Part shown: positions 55,826-64,000 of the stretch, piece after piece
Position numbering within the stretch: position 1 is the stretch's first letter
How the letters are laid out: every line of letters begins with the position of its first letter
Made by a program: the position numbers and the translations under genes
DNA from: Rhodomicrobium sp. R_RK_3
GTDB lineage: Bacteria; Pseudomonadota; Alphaproteobacteria; Rhizobiales; Rhodomicrobiaceae
NCBI RefSeq assembly: GCF_002198715.1
Contig: NZ_MWLK01000018.1
Span: 55,622-119,621 of the forward strand
Length of the DNA: 64,000 bases
Direction of reading: 5' to 3'
Notes under the pieces: model-generated
Seen by the model: only the letters and a program-made list of their open reading frames with translations
What the model was told of the DNA's origin: nothing
Databases searched by the model: none

Positions 55826-56006
55826 ATCGAACCTCCGCGTAACCGTTTGCCGATTGCCCTCCGCGCCGCGCGCATCAATTTTTCCAAAATCCCGGAAAGG
55901 CAATGATCTGCAGCTTGCCTTCGATCTATAATCCCTCAAAGGGCTTTTAGAACGGCGGCAGAGCAACATGCTTAATGCCGGCATTCAGCCCGCTGGAAAA
56001 TCGCGC

Positions 56007-56711
56007 ATGGTCCGGCCGCAAATCCGCATCCTCGTCACCGGCTTCGGGCCGTTCCCGGGCGTGCCCTTCAACGCCTCCGCCGCGCTGATCGGCCATCTCG
56101 CCGAGACCGACCGGCTGCGCGGCGCCGGCGTCAGCCTGCACACCGCCGTTCTGCCGACGGACTGGCGCCGCGCCTCGGCCGAAGCGGGGGCGCTGATCCG
56201 CTCGATCCGCCCGGACGCGATCGTGCATTTCGGCGTTGCCCGCCGCGCCAAAGGCTTCCAGGTCGAAACGCGGGCGTTCAATGCGACGCGTCCGGTGCTC
56301 GATCATGACGGCCGCATGCCGGGGGGACGGTCGGTGCGGCCGGGAGCGCCGCCCATGCTGGCCGTGACGGTGCCGTCCGAGCGGCTGGTGCGCAGCTTGC
56401 GGCTGGCCCGTTTGCCCGCCGTGCTGTCGCGCGACGCCGGGCGCTATCTGTGCAATGCCATCCTGTACCAGAGCCTGCTGCAAGCGCGCGCCGCCGCCGA
56501 TCCCCCGCTGGCGGGATTTGTGCATATTCCGGCGCTGCCGCCGATTTCGGCCGGGCCGGGCGGGGAGAATGCGCCTTGCGGCTGGACGGAATTGAAGGCC
56601 GGCGCCGAGACCATCATCCGCGCGCTGATTCCCTACGCCCGCGCGGCGCGCCGGGGTGGCGCCACGGCGCGCGGCGTGGACCGGGCCTGCCGGCGAGCGC
56701 TGCGGCGCTGA
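56007..56711 (+). CDS. Pyroglutamyl-peptidase I-like cysteine peptidase (C15)
   Basis: Cysteine peptidase of about 234 residues removing N-terminal pyroglutamate. ILVTGFGPFPGVPFNAS is the family opening. The catalytic triad is present: Glu in GFQVETRAFNATRP, Cys in SRDAGRYLCNAILYQSL and His in GFVHIPALP. An Arg-rich tail extends past the usual end. The ATG at 56007 gives a typical start; an ATG at 55968 would add 13 residues. Cytoplasmic. Confidence 0.9.
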   Translation: MVRPQIRILVTGFGPFPGVPFNASAALIGHLAETDRLRGAGVSLHTAVLPTDWRRASAEAGALIRSIRPDAIVHFGVARRAKGFQVETRAFNATRPVLDHDGRMPGGRSVRPGAPPMLAVTVPSERLVRSLRLARLPAVLSRDAGRYLCNAILYQSLLQARAAADPPLAGFVHIPALPPISAGPGGENAPCGWTELKAGAETIIRALIPYARAARRGGATARGVDRACRRALRR

Positions 56712-56718
56712 CCCTCGT

Positions 56719-57522
56719 TCAGCTTCCCGCCGCGGCCTTGCCCCGGATCATGCCGCGGCTGGGGTCGTAGCCGCGCAGTGCGCCGGCCATGAAGATGGCG
56801 AAGGCCAGCACGGTCCAGCCGAGCGCCCACCAGTTCACCTGGCCGTAAAGCGCGAAGCGGATCAGCTCGACGGCGTGGGTGAACGGGTTGACCGCGCAGA
56901 TGTCGTGCAGGATCGGCGAGCTCTCGGCCATCTTCCAGAGCGGGTAGAGCGCGGTCGAGAGGAAGAACATCGGGAAGATGACGAAATTCATCACGCCCGC
57001 GAAATTCTCCAGCCGGTCGATGGTCGAGGACAGCATCAGCCCCAGCGCGCCGAGCATCAGCCCGGAGACGATCAGCGCGGGCAGCACGAGAAAATATCCG
57101 CTCCAGGGCAGCACGATGCCGGTCGCCGCCGCGGCCGCCAGGAATGTGTAGACCTGCAGGATCGAGATCATGGTGCCCGCGACGAGCTTGGAGAACAGCA
57201 GCCACCAGCGGGGCAGGGGGCTGGTCAGCAAAAGCCGCATCGAGCCCATCTCGCGGTCATAGACCAGCGACAGCGAGCTTTGCATGCCGTTGAAGAGCTG
57301 GATCATGCCGCACAGCCCCGGCACGATATAGACTTCATAGGTGATGTAGGTCTCGTAGGGCGGGATGATCGACAGGCCGAGCGCGGCGCGGAAGCCGGCG
57401 GCGAAGACGACCAGCCACATCAGCGGGCGGACGAGCGCGGCGATGAAGCGTTCGCGCTGGGTGATGAAGCGCAGCGCCTCGCGCCAGACGATGGCGAGGA
57501 GGCAGGTCAGCCACGCTCTCAT
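56719..57522 (-). CDS. ABC-2 type permease, PQQ-alcohol-associated type
   Basis: Inner-membrane permease of 267 residues with six predicted helices. RERFIAALVRPLMWLVVFAA, the block YEVYIVPGLCGMIQLFNGMQ and VYDREMGSMRLLLTSPLPRW are typical of the ABC-2 permeases linked to PQQ-dependent alcohol oxidation. It overlaps the ATPase gene by four bases (ATGA), so translation is coupled. The exported substrate is unknown. Confidence 0.9.
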   Translation of the reverse strand: MRAWLTCLLAIVWREALRFITQRERFIAALVRPLMWLVVFAAGFRAALGLSIIPPYETYITYEVYIVPGLCGMIQLFNGMQSSLSLVYDREMGSMRLLLTSPLPRWWLLFSKLVAGTMISILQVYTFLAAAAATGIVLPWSGYFLVLPALIVSGLMLGALGLMLSSTIDRLENFAGVMNFVIFPMFFLSTALYPLWKMAESSPILHDICAVNPFTHAVELIRFALYGQVNWWALGWTVLAFAIFMAGALRGYDPSRGMIRGKAAAGS

Positions 57523-58241
57523 GCGGCCTCCCGGGTCAGGCTGGCGAAGGCGCTGGCCAGATCCGGCAAGCCGCCGCGCACCTCGCCCATGGTGCCGTCG
57601 GCGACGATGCGGCCGCGATGCAGCACCACCAGCGCGTCGTCGGCCTCGACCTCATCGACCAGATGCGTGGCCCAGAGCGCGGTGATGCCTTCGTCGCGGC
57701 AGAGCGCGTGGACATGGGCGGTGATCGACATTCTCGCCGCCACGTCCAGGCCGACGGTCGGCTCGTCGAGCAGCAGGAGCGCCGGGCCGTGGATCAGCGC
57801 ACGGGCTATCTCCATGCGGCGGCGATGGCCGCCATTCAGGTCGCGCGCCTTCTCGCCGGAGCGCTCCCTCATGCCGAGCCGGTCGAGCGCGGCTTCGATG
57901 CGGCTCCTGGCGGCGCGGCCGGAGATGCCATGCAGCGCGGCGTAATAGGCAAGGTTTCGCCACACGGTCAGGTCGAGATCGAGGGTCGGCTGCTGGAACA
58001 CCACGCCGATGCGGGCGAGCGCCGCGCGGGGATTGGCGGCCAGATCGATGCCGGCGATCTCGATGCGGCCATCGCCCGGCAGGAACAGCCGCGTCAGCAG
58101 GGCGAACAAGGTGGATTTGCCCGCGCCGTTCGGGCCGAGCAGGGCGCAGAAGCGGCCCGGCGCGACGCTGAAAGAGACATCGTCCAGCGCGCGCTTTGCT
58201 CCATAGCCGAATGACAGATGCGATACGGCCAAGCCGTTCAT
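57519..58241 (-). CDS. ABC transporter ATPase, PQQ-alcohol-associated type
   Basis: ATPase of 240 residues: Walker A GPNGAGKSTLFALLTRLF, Q loop GVVFQQPTLDLDLTVWRNLA, signature LNGGHRRRMEIARALI (an unusual LNGG in place of LSGG), Walker B LLLLDEPTVGLD and H loop ATHLVDEV. The LNGGHRRR signature and TLDLDLTV block are what I know from the ATPase subunit of the PQQ-dependent alcohol system. Partner of the overlapping permease. PQQ genes and alcohol dehydrogenase are not in the window. Confidence 0.9.
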   Translation of the reverse strand: MNGLAVSHLSFGYGAKRALDDVSFSVAPGRFCALLGPNGAGKSTLFALLTRLFLPGDGRIEIAGIDLAANPRAALARIGVVFQQPTLDLDLTVWRNLAYYAALHGISGRAARSRIEAALDRLGMRERSGEKARDLNGGHRRRMEIARALIHGPALLLLDEPTVGLDVAARMSITAHVHALCRDEGITALWATHLVDEVEADDALVVLHRGRIVADGTMGEVRGGLPDLASAFASLTREAA

Positions 58242-58333
58242 GGAGCCCTCGGGGCCAAGCTGAGCTGCCCGATGCAGCGCTCTCCTGCTGAATGCATCGG
58301 GCGGGGGCTCCGCGTCAATAGGCGCTTCGCCCC

Positions 58334-58636
58334 TTATTTCGGCTGGCTTTTCGTTCCTGGTTGCGGCGCCGGCACCGGACAGTCGCCCGGCGGCGTCATC
58401 GTCGGCACCTTTTCGCTGAGCCCGGCGGTCGGGGGATGCTGCTTCTGCCGGTCGCCCGCCTCGGTGGCCGGCGGGCAATCCGGCTTCATCGGCTGGACCT
58501 GGCTTCCGACGGCTTCGGTTGCCTCGGTTCCGGGCTGGAGCGGCGGCGGCTGCTGCGCCTTGAGCGAGGCCGGCAAAGCTGCGATGGCGAGTGCCAGCAG
58601 CGGCAGCCGGCAATATCCGGCAAAATACCCATGCAT
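58334..58636 (-). CDS. Small Pro-rich exported protein at head of ABC operon
   Basis: 100 residues, not recognised. A signal peptide (LPLLALAIAALPASLKAQ) is followed by a Pro/Gln/Thr-rich mature part of about 70 residues containing two Cys (KPDCPPATEA and PPGDCPVPAPQ). AGGAG lies 8 bases before the ATG. It ends 92 bases before the ABC ATPase gene on the same strand, so it is probably the first gene of that operon. Confidence 0.7.
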   Translation of the reverse strand: MHGYFAGYCRLPLLALAIAALPASLKAQQPPPLQPGTEATEAVGSQVQPMKPDCPPATEAGDRQKQHPPTAGLSEKVPTMTPPGDCPVPAPQPGTKSQPK

Positions 58637-58894
58637 CCGATCAACTCCTTTGGCGCCCGCTCATCCAAGGAATGAGGCGGTACGCGGAAATAATTGCCGC
58701 AAGTGACGCTCTCCCCGCGACAGTCGCCAAGAGATAACCATCGGTCCGGCAGCTATATCCGTGCCGCTGTTTCACGGCGCTAGTGAATTCTGGAAACTAA
58801 TCCGGGCAAGACGCGCGTGTTAGCATCTTCAGACAAAAGGGCGGCGAGGAAATTGTCTTTCCTCGATCGGATCAACAAGCAAGGGAGGATGGCA

Positions 58895-59467
58895 ATGGCC
58901 GTATCAATTCATCCAGCGGTGGACAATGGCGTCAAGGCGGGCACGCCCGGTTTCGAGGGCGGCCGGCTCTATTGCAATTGCGCCAGCGACCGCGTCGAGG
59001 TCGCCATCGCCGGCAACACCGCGCACAACCATGTCTGCGGCTGCAGCAAATGCTGGAAGCCGGCCGGCGCGCGCTTTGCCCAGATCGCGGTCACGCCGCG
59101 CAGCGGCGTCTCGGTGATCGCCAACGGGCAGAAGCTCGCCATCGTCGACACCTCAGCCGCCATCCAGCGCTATGCCTGCCAGGGCTGCGGCGCGCATATG
59201 TATGGCCGCATCGAGAACACCGGCCATCCCTTCTACGGCCTCGACTTCGTGCATACCGAGCTGTCGCCGCAGCAAGGCTGGTCGGCACCGGAATTCGCCG
59301 CCTTCGTGTCCTCGGTGATCGAGACCGGCACGCCGCCGAGCCTGATGGGCGAGATCCGCGCGCGGCTGAACGAGCTCGGCCTGCCGCCCTATGATGCGCT
59401 GTCTCCGGCGCTGATGGACGCGATTTCGACCCATGTCGCCAAGCAGAAGGGCACGCTGGCGTCGTAA
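58895..59467 (+). CDS. gfa: Glutathione-dependent formaldehyde-activating enzyme Gfa
   Basis: Zinc enzyme of 190 residues accelerating formation of S-hydroxymethylglutathione from formaldehyde and glutathione. Zn ligands appear as [25 protein letters not shown] and [12 protein letters not shown], the exact Gfa pattern. ATG at 58895 is 6 bases after AAGGGAGG. Its neighbour is the PQQ-alcohol-type ABC operon, divergently oriented, which fits alcohol or C1 metabolism. A hairpin terminator follows. Confidence 0.95.
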   Translation: MAVSIHPAVDNGVKAGTPGFEGGRLYCNCASDRVEVAIAGNTAHNHVCGCSKCWKPAGARFAQIAVTPRSGVSVIANGQKLAIVDTSAAIQRYACQGCGAHMYGRIENTGHPFYGLDFVHTELSPQQGWSAPEFAAFVSSVIETGTPPSLMGEIRARLNELGLPPYDALSPALMDAISTHVAKQKGTLAS

Positions 59468-59523
59468 AGTTTCAGGATCGGGGCAGCCGGTGAGGTTTTC
59501 GTGGCAACGATGACCCCACCGAC

Positions 59524-59570
59524 GCCTCGGCCGCGTCATTGCGACGGTCGCGGCCGAGGCTATTCTATTT
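59524..59570 (+). terminator. Terminator-like hairpin after gfa
   Basis: Twelve-pair perfect stem GCCTCGGCCGCG/CGCGGCCGAGGC with a 13-base loop, followed by TATTCTATTT. Confidence 0.7.
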
Positions 59571-59646
59571 CGCGCGGCTCAATTCGGCGTGCGTGACCAG
59601 CGCACGGTCAGATCTCTCCTCAGCAAAAATCCGAAAATCTTTCGTC

Positions 59647-59761
59647 CGTCGCCCCGGCCGTCAGAGCCGGGGCCTACTTGCGTCGCGTCTCGCCGCAGTG
59701 CCGGCTGATCGGGGATTGGGTCCCGGCTCGCCCTGACGGGCGTCCGGGACGCCAAGAGGGA
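59647..59761. repeat. Dispersed ~115-base intergenic repeat, copy C
   Basis: Left end CGTCGCCCCGGCCGTCAGAG and right end TCCCGGCTCGCC then GTCCGGGACG match copies A and B; the central hairpin is CCCTGACGGG here. It lies between convergent gfa and FAD-oxidase genes. The rest of 59468-59809 holds only the gfa hairpin. Confidence 0.85.
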
Positions 59762-59809
59762 GATGCCCTAGAGGGAAACCCTTCGGCGAGGTGCGGCCAC
59801 GCCTTTGCT

Positions 59810-61240
59810 CTAAAGCAGCTTCCCTGGATTGAGAATGCCGAGCGGGTCGAAGGCCGATTTGATGCGGCGCATCAGCTCGATCTCGAGCGGCGCCTTCACC
59901 TCCGGCAGCAGGTCGCGCTTCATGCGGCCGATGCCGTGCTCGGCGCTGATCGAGCCGCCGAGTTCCAGCACCACCTCGTTGATGGCGTGCGTGACCTCAT
60001 CCCAGCGGGCGAGGAAGGCGGCTTTGTCCGCGCCCTCGGGCTGGCTGACATTGTAGTGGATGTTGCCGTCGCCATAATGGCCGAACGGCACCGGACGGCA
60101 GCCCGGCACCAGCTTGGTGACGATTTCGGTGGCGCGGGCCAAAAATTCCGGCAGCGCGGCGACGGGCACGGAGACGTCGCTCTTGATGCTGCCGCCCTCA
60201 TAAAGCTGCACCTCCGAGAGCATTTCGCGCAGACGCCAGAAATCGCCGGCCTGGGTCAGCGACGCGGCCACCACCGCGTCGGAGACATAGCCGGCCTCGA
60301 CGCCCTGCATCAGCAGCGACTCGGCCCGCGCCTGTGCCTCGTCCGGGCGCTGGCTGGCCAGCTCGATCAGTGCGTACCAGGGATGCTCGGCGGTCATCGG
60401 GTCGCGGGTGCCCTCGACATGGCGCAGTACGAAGTCGATGCCGATGCGCGGCATCAGCTCGAAGGCGGTCAGCTCGCCCGCGCCGAGATCGTTGGCGAGT
60501 TCGAAGAAGCGGGCCGCCGCGTCGAGGTCGGGCAGGGCGGCATAGGCGGTCGCCTTGCTCTTGGGCTGCGGCAGCATCCGCAGCACCGCCGCCGTGATGA
60601 TGCCGAGCGTGCCTTCCGAGCCGATGAACAGATCGCGCAGATCATAGCCGGTATTGTCCTTGCGCAGCGCGCGCAGGCCGTCCCAGACCCGTCCGTCCGG
60701 CAGCACGACTTCCAGGCCCAGCACCAGATTGCGCGCATTGCCATAGGCGAGCACCTGCAAGCCGCCCGCATTGGTCGCCAGATTGCCGCCGATCTGGCAG
60801 GAGCCTTCCGAGCCGATGCTGAGCGGGAACAGCCGCCCGGCCTCCTCGGCCGCCTTCTGCACGCCCGCCAGCGTCACGCCGGCCTCGGCGATGAGGACAT
60901 TGCCGCGCGGATCGACGGAGCGGATGCGGTTCATGCGCTGCAAACTCAGCACGACTTCGGTGTCGAAGGGGATCTGGCCGCCGACGAGGCCGGTATTGCC
61001 GCCCTGCGGCACGATGGCGGTTCCGGTCTCACTCGCCAGCGCCATGATGCGCGAGACTTCCTCGGTGCTGCCGGGGCGCAGGATGAGCGGGGTCTTGCCC
61101 TGGTAGAGCCGCCGCCACTCCGTCAGATAGGGCGCCTGGTCGTTGCCGTCCGTCAGCGCGTATTTCTCGCCGACGATGGCGGTGAAAGCGCGGATGGTGT
61201 CGGCCGAAGGCGCGGCGGGGAGGGCGAATTTGGCGGTCAT
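59810..61240 (-). CDS. FAD-linked 2-hydroxyacid oxidase/dehydrogenase (GlcD/D-lactate dehydrogenase type)
   Basis: Flavoenzyme of 476 residues oxidising a 2-hydroxyacid such as D-lactate, glycolate or D-2-hydroxyglutarate. The PCMH-type FAD domain has PLILRPGSTEEVSRIMALA, VPQGGNTGLVGGQIP and FIGSEGTLGIITAAVLRM; the C-terminal domain has FGHYGDGNIHYNVSQPEG and SAEHGIGRMKRDLL. Substrate not decided. Probably second gene of an operon: it starts 4 bases after the Sua5 stop. Confidence 0.92.
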   Translation of the reverse strand: MTAKFALPAAPSADTIRAFTAIVGEKYALTDGNDQAPYLTEWRRLYQGKTPLILRPGSTEEVSRIMALASETGTAIVPQGGNTGLVGGQIPFDTEVVLSLQRMNRIRSVDPRGNVLIAEAGVTLAGVQKAAEEAGRLFPLSIGSEGSCQIGGNLATNAGGLQVLAYGNARNLVLGLEVVLPDGRVWDGLRALRKDNTGYDLRDLFIGSEGTLGIITAAVLRMLPQPKSKATAYAALPDLDAAARFFELANDLGAGELTAFELMPRIGIDFVLRHVEGTRDPMTAEHPWYALIELASQRPDEAQARAESLLMQGVEAGYVSDAVVAASLTQAGDFWRLREMLSEVQLYEGGSIKSDVSVPVAALPEFLARATEIVTKLVPGCRPVPFGHYGDGNIHYNVSQPEGADKAAFLARWDEVTHAINEVVLELGGSISAEHGIGRMKRDLLPEVKAPLEIELMRRIKSAFDPLGILNPGKLL

Positions 61241-61244
61241 GCTG

Positions 61245-62198
61245 TCAAGTCCTTGGGGCGGCGGCGCGGCGCAGCCGGTCGTTGATCGCTTCGCCGAGCC
61301 CGGCTTCGGGGATCGGCGCGACGGCGATGGTTGCGGTTTCCGCCGCGTCGAGCAAGCGGAGATGAGCAAAGAGATTGGCGGCGGCTTCGCGGAGGTCGCC
61401 TGAGGCGCTGAGATTGAGCGAGGCGGCAGCGGTCGCCGCGTGCGGGCCGAAGCCGAGGAAGGCTTCGCCCGGCTTGGGCCGTTCGGCGTTGAGACGGAGT
61501 TGCGCGCGGGGCGCATAATGCGAGGCGAGCATCCCCGGCGCTTGCGGCTTTGCGCTCGCCTTATGCGCGGCGAGCGGGCGGCCCAGCACCGCCTCGATCG
61601 CCTCGCGCGGGACGGCGCCGGCGCGCAGCAGGACCGGCTCGCCATCGGCAAATCCGACGATGGTCGATTCCAGACCCTCCGCGCACGGCCCGCCGTCGAG
61701 GATCATATCGACGCGGTCGCCGAGATCGGCGGCGACATGCACCGCCGTCGTCGGGCTGACCTGTCCGGAGAGGTTGGCGCTCGGCCCTGCAAGCGGCACG
61801 CCCGCCGCCCGGATCAGCGCCCGCGCGCCGTCATGCGCAGGCACCCGCAAGGCCACGGTCGGCAATCCAGCGCTGACCAGATCGCTTAAGCCCGCCTCCG
61901 CCCGCCTCGGCAGCACCAAGCTCAGCGGGCCGGGCCAGAAGGCGGCCGCCAGATCCCGAGCGTCCGGCGAGAACGCTGCCAGCGCCTCCGCCCCGGCCAT
62001 ATCGGCGACATGCACGATCAGCGGATTGAATCGCGGCCGCCCCTTCGCCTCGAAAATCCGCGCCACCGCCTCGCCGTCCAGCGCATTCGCGCCGAGGCCG
62101 TACACAGTCTCCGTCGGAAACGCGACGAGGCGGCCGGCGCGGATCAGCCGCGCAGCTTCACGCATATTTTCCGGGGAAATCTCTGTAATCACGGGCAT
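61245..62198 (-). CDS. L-threonylcarbamoyladenylate synthase (Sua5 type)
   Basis: Makes threonylcarbamoyl-AMP for the t6A37 modification of ANN-decoding tRNAs. The YrdC domain has LVAFPTETVYGLGANALDG, KGRPRFNPLIVHVADM and AGPSANLSGQVSPTTAVHV; the extra C-terminal Sua5 domain begins after PGMLASHYAPRAQLRL. About 317 residues from the ATG at 62198; an in-frame ATG at 62231 adds 11 residues. Followed after 4 bases by the FAD oxidase. Confidence 0.95.
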   Translation of the reverse strand: MPVITEISPENMREAARLIRAGRLVAFPTETVYGLGANALDGEAVARIFEAKGRPRFNPLIVHVADMAGAEALAAFSPDARDLAAAFWPGPLSLVLPRRAEAGLSDLVSAGLPTVALRVPAHDGARALIRAAGVPLAGPSANLSGQVSPTTAVHVAADLGDRVDMILDGGPCAEGLESTIVGFADGEPVLLRAGAVPREAIEAVLGRPLAAHKASAKPQAPGMLASHYAPRAQLRLNAERPKPGEAFLGFGPHAATAAASLNLSASGDLREAAANLFAHLRLLDAAETATIAVAPIPEAGLGEAINDRLRRAAAPRT

Positions 62199-62337
62199 TT
62201 TCGGGCGGCGGCGCTGGCCGGTTGAAGGCATCCGTGGAAATCGGAACCTATCCTTGCGGTTAAGACCATTCCCTATACATTATATAACTAACCGAAGCTG
62301 CCGAAAAACCGGGCAGCCGCATGTCCGGGGAGGAGTC

Positions 62338-64000
62338 ATGGCCTATAAAGCCCCTGTCGCTGATATTTCCTTCGCACTCAATAGCATAGCCGGGTTTTCA
62401 GGCCATTTGCAGGACGGCATGTTCGGCGATCTGGACGCCGCGACCGTCGAGGCGGTGCTGGAGGAGGCGGGCCGTTTCGCCAGCGAGGAACTGGCGCCGC
62501 TCAACTGCAGCGGCGATGAGGACCGGGCGCAGCTCAGGGACGGTGAGGTCGTCTTACCGCCGGGCTGGGCGGAGGCCTACCGCAAATTCTGGGAAAGCGG
62601 CTGGAACGCGCTGCCCTCGCCCGTCGATCATGGCGGCCAGGGGCTGCCGCTGGCGGTGTCGATGGCCGTTTCCGAGATGTGGAACGGGGCGAACATGGCC
62701 TTCGGGCTCAATCCGATGCTGACTCAGGCCGGCGTCGAGGCGCTGTCGAAATACGGCTCCGAGGAACTGAAGGCGAAATATCTGCCGAAGATGGTGTCGG
62801 GCGAATGGACCGGCTCGATGCAGCTCACCGAGCCGCAGGCGGGCTCCGACCTGCGCTTCATCAAGACACGGGCCGTGCCGCAGGGCGACGGCAGCTACCG
62901 CATCAGCGGCACCAAGATCTTCATCACCTTCGGCGAGCATCCGCTGACGCCGAACATCGTCCATATCGTGCTCGCCCGCCTGCCCGACGCGCCCGAAGGC
63001 ACCAAGGGCATCTCGATGTTCCTGATCCCAAAGTTCCTGGTCAATGAGGACGGCTCGCTCGGCGCGCGCAACGATGTGCATTGCGCCAAGCTCGAGCACA
63101 AGCTCGGCATCCATGGCAGCCCGACCTGCGTGCTGAATTACGGCGATGCCGGGGGCGCCATCGGCTGGATGGTCGGCGAGCCCAATCGCGGCCTGACCTA
63201 CATGTTCACCATGATGAATCAGGCCCGGCTGGCGGTCGGGGTGCAGGGCGTCGGGCTGGCGGAGCACGCCTATCAGGATGCGCTCGCCTATGCGCGGGAG
63301 CGCAGGCAGGGCAGCGTCGAGGGCACGCCGCCGAACGAGATGACGCCGATCATCAATCACCCGGATGTGCGCCGGATGCTGATTTCGATGAAGGCGAAGA
63401 TCGCCGCCGCCCGCGCCATCTACGCCGTCAACGCCATGGCGATGGACGTCGCCCGCAGCAGCGCCGACCCGGCGGCCCGCGCCCGCGCCGAAGGGCTGGC
63501 CGCGCTGCTGACGCCCGTCTCGAAAGCCTATGGCTCCGACATCGGCGTCGAGGTGGCCTCGGAGGGCATCCAGGTGCATGGCGGCATGGGCTTCATCGAG
63601 GAAACCGGCGTCGCCCAGCATTATCGCGACGCCCGCATCGCCCCGATCTATGAAGGCACCAACGGCATCCAGAATGTCGATCTGGTCGCGCGCAAGCTGC
63701 CGGCCAACAATGGCGAGACGGTCCGGTTGTTCATCGGCGAGCTGAAGGCGACGCTGGCCGAGCTAAAAGCCTCCAATGAGCCGGCTTTCGGCGCGATGTT
63801 CGAATGCCTCTCCGAAAGCGTCGCCGATCTCGAGGAGACGACGGAATGGCTGCTGCGCAAGCTGGCCCAAGACCGCGACGCCGCGCTGGCGGGCGCGACG
63901 CCTTACGGGCGGCTGTTCGCCAATGCGGCGGGCGGCGTGTTCCTGGCGCGCGGTGCGCTGGCGGCGGCGCGGTCTTGGGCCAGCTTGCGCAGCAGCCATT
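62338..64000 (+). CDS. Long-type acyl-CoA dehydrogenase (3' end outside window)
   Basis: FAD-dependent enzyme introducing the alpha-beta double bond in acyl-CoA, of the long (about 600 residue) subfamily that includes DmdC-like and FadE-like proteins. MQLTEPQAGSDLRFIKTRAV, IHGSPTCVLNYGDAGG and VHGGMGFIEETGVAQHYRDA are family blocks; the catalytic Glu is in APIYEGTNGIQNVDLV. 554 codons are visible. GGGAGGAG precedes the ATG at 62338. The specific acyl-CoA is unknown. Confidence 0.94.
   Translation, partial: MAYKAPVADISFALNSIAGFSGHLQDGMFGDLDAATVEAVLEEAGRFASEELAPLNCSGDEDRAQLRDGEVVLPPGWAEAYRKFWESGWNALPSPVDHGGQGLPLAVSMAVSEMWNGANMAFGLNPMLTQAGVEALSKYGSEELKAKYLPKMVSGEWTGSMQLTEPQAGSDLRFIKTRAVPQGDGSYRISGTKIFITFGEHPLTPNIVHIVLARLPDAPEGTKGISMFLIPKFLVNEDGSLGARNDVHCAKLEHKLGIHGSPTCVLNYGDAGGAIGWMVGEPNRGLTYMFTMMNQARLAVGVQGVGLAEHAYQDALAYARERRQGSVEGTPPNEMTPIINHPDVRRMLISMKAKIAAARAIYAVNAMAMDVARSSADPAARARAEGLAALLTPVSKAYGSDIGVEVASEGIQVHGGMGFIEETGVAQHYRDARIAPIYEGTNGIQNVDLVARKLPANNGETVRLFIGELKATLAELKASNEPAFGAMFECLSESVADLEETTEWLLRKLAQDRDAALAGATPYGRLFANAAGGVFLARGALAAARSWASLRSSH

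Overview
The window is high-GC DNA from an alphaproteobacterium, almost certainly of the order Hyphomicrobiales (Rhizobiales). The evidence is the cell-cycle set chpT, ctrA and sciP, with fliJ divergent from ctrA, plus an EipA-type DUF1134 protein, a single-chain indolepyruvate ferredoxin oxidoreductase, a fused acyl-CoA synthetase/GNAT protein and an alphaproteobacterial SRP RNA. I found no tRNA, rRNA, CRISPR array, prophage or transposase. The window reads as ordinary chromosome with a few accessory islands. Both ends cut genes: an MFS pump at the left and an acyl-CoA dehydrogenase at the right.

Layout, left to right. 1-3476: EmrAB-type drug efflux pair, divergent from a TetR repressor, with two copies of one palindromic operator between them. 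3956-10234: two mirror-image modules, each an orphan TAXI-type solute-binding protein followed by an envelope protein with an Ig-like segment and SEL1-like repeats. 10577-17554: a protein phosphatase, a host-attachment-family protein, an acyl-CoA synthetase/acetyltransferase fusion, an ornithine cyclodeaminase homologue and a gamma-glutamyltransferase homologue. 17763-18983: a phasin with a perfect FNR box in its promoter, convergent with an FNR-type [4Fe-4S] regulator gene. 19309-30224: envelope and cell-cycle block (coiled-coil membrane protein, EipA, CysQ, ChpT, single-domain response regulator, CtrA, FliJ, YajQ, two paralogous lipoproteins, DUF488, SciP with a consensus CtrA box). 30609-41228: penicillin-acylase family enzyme, indolepyruvate oxidoreductase, 1-Cys peroxiredoxin, DUF433 protein, LysE exporter, SRP RNA, a nicotianamine-synthase-like protein and ObgE. 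41423-51655: RlpA-like protein with an arginine-rich tail, M20 peptidase, acetoacetyl-CoA synthetase, AsmA protein, an orphan PotD-like binding protein and an unknown secreted protein. 51750-64000: PurA, an EamA transporter, a DUF4139 protein, pyroglutamyl peptidase, a PQQ-alcohol-type ABC transporter, Gfa, a FAD oxidase, Sua5 and an acyl-CoA dehydrogenase.

Connections. ChpT, CtrA and SciP form one regulatory circuit, and the CtrA site upstream of sciP suggests feedback. The FNR-type regulator and the FNR box before the phasin suggest oxygen control of storage granules; acetoacetyl-CoA synthetase fits polyhydroxybutyrate turnover. The PQQ-alcohol-type ABC transporter next to Gfa suggests alcohol and formaldehyde metabolism. 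Two families of dispersed intergenic repeats lie mainly between convergent genes. The least explained features are the duplicated TAXI/SEL1 modules, the nicotianamine-synthase-like gene, the paired lipoproteins and the orphan PotD-like protein.
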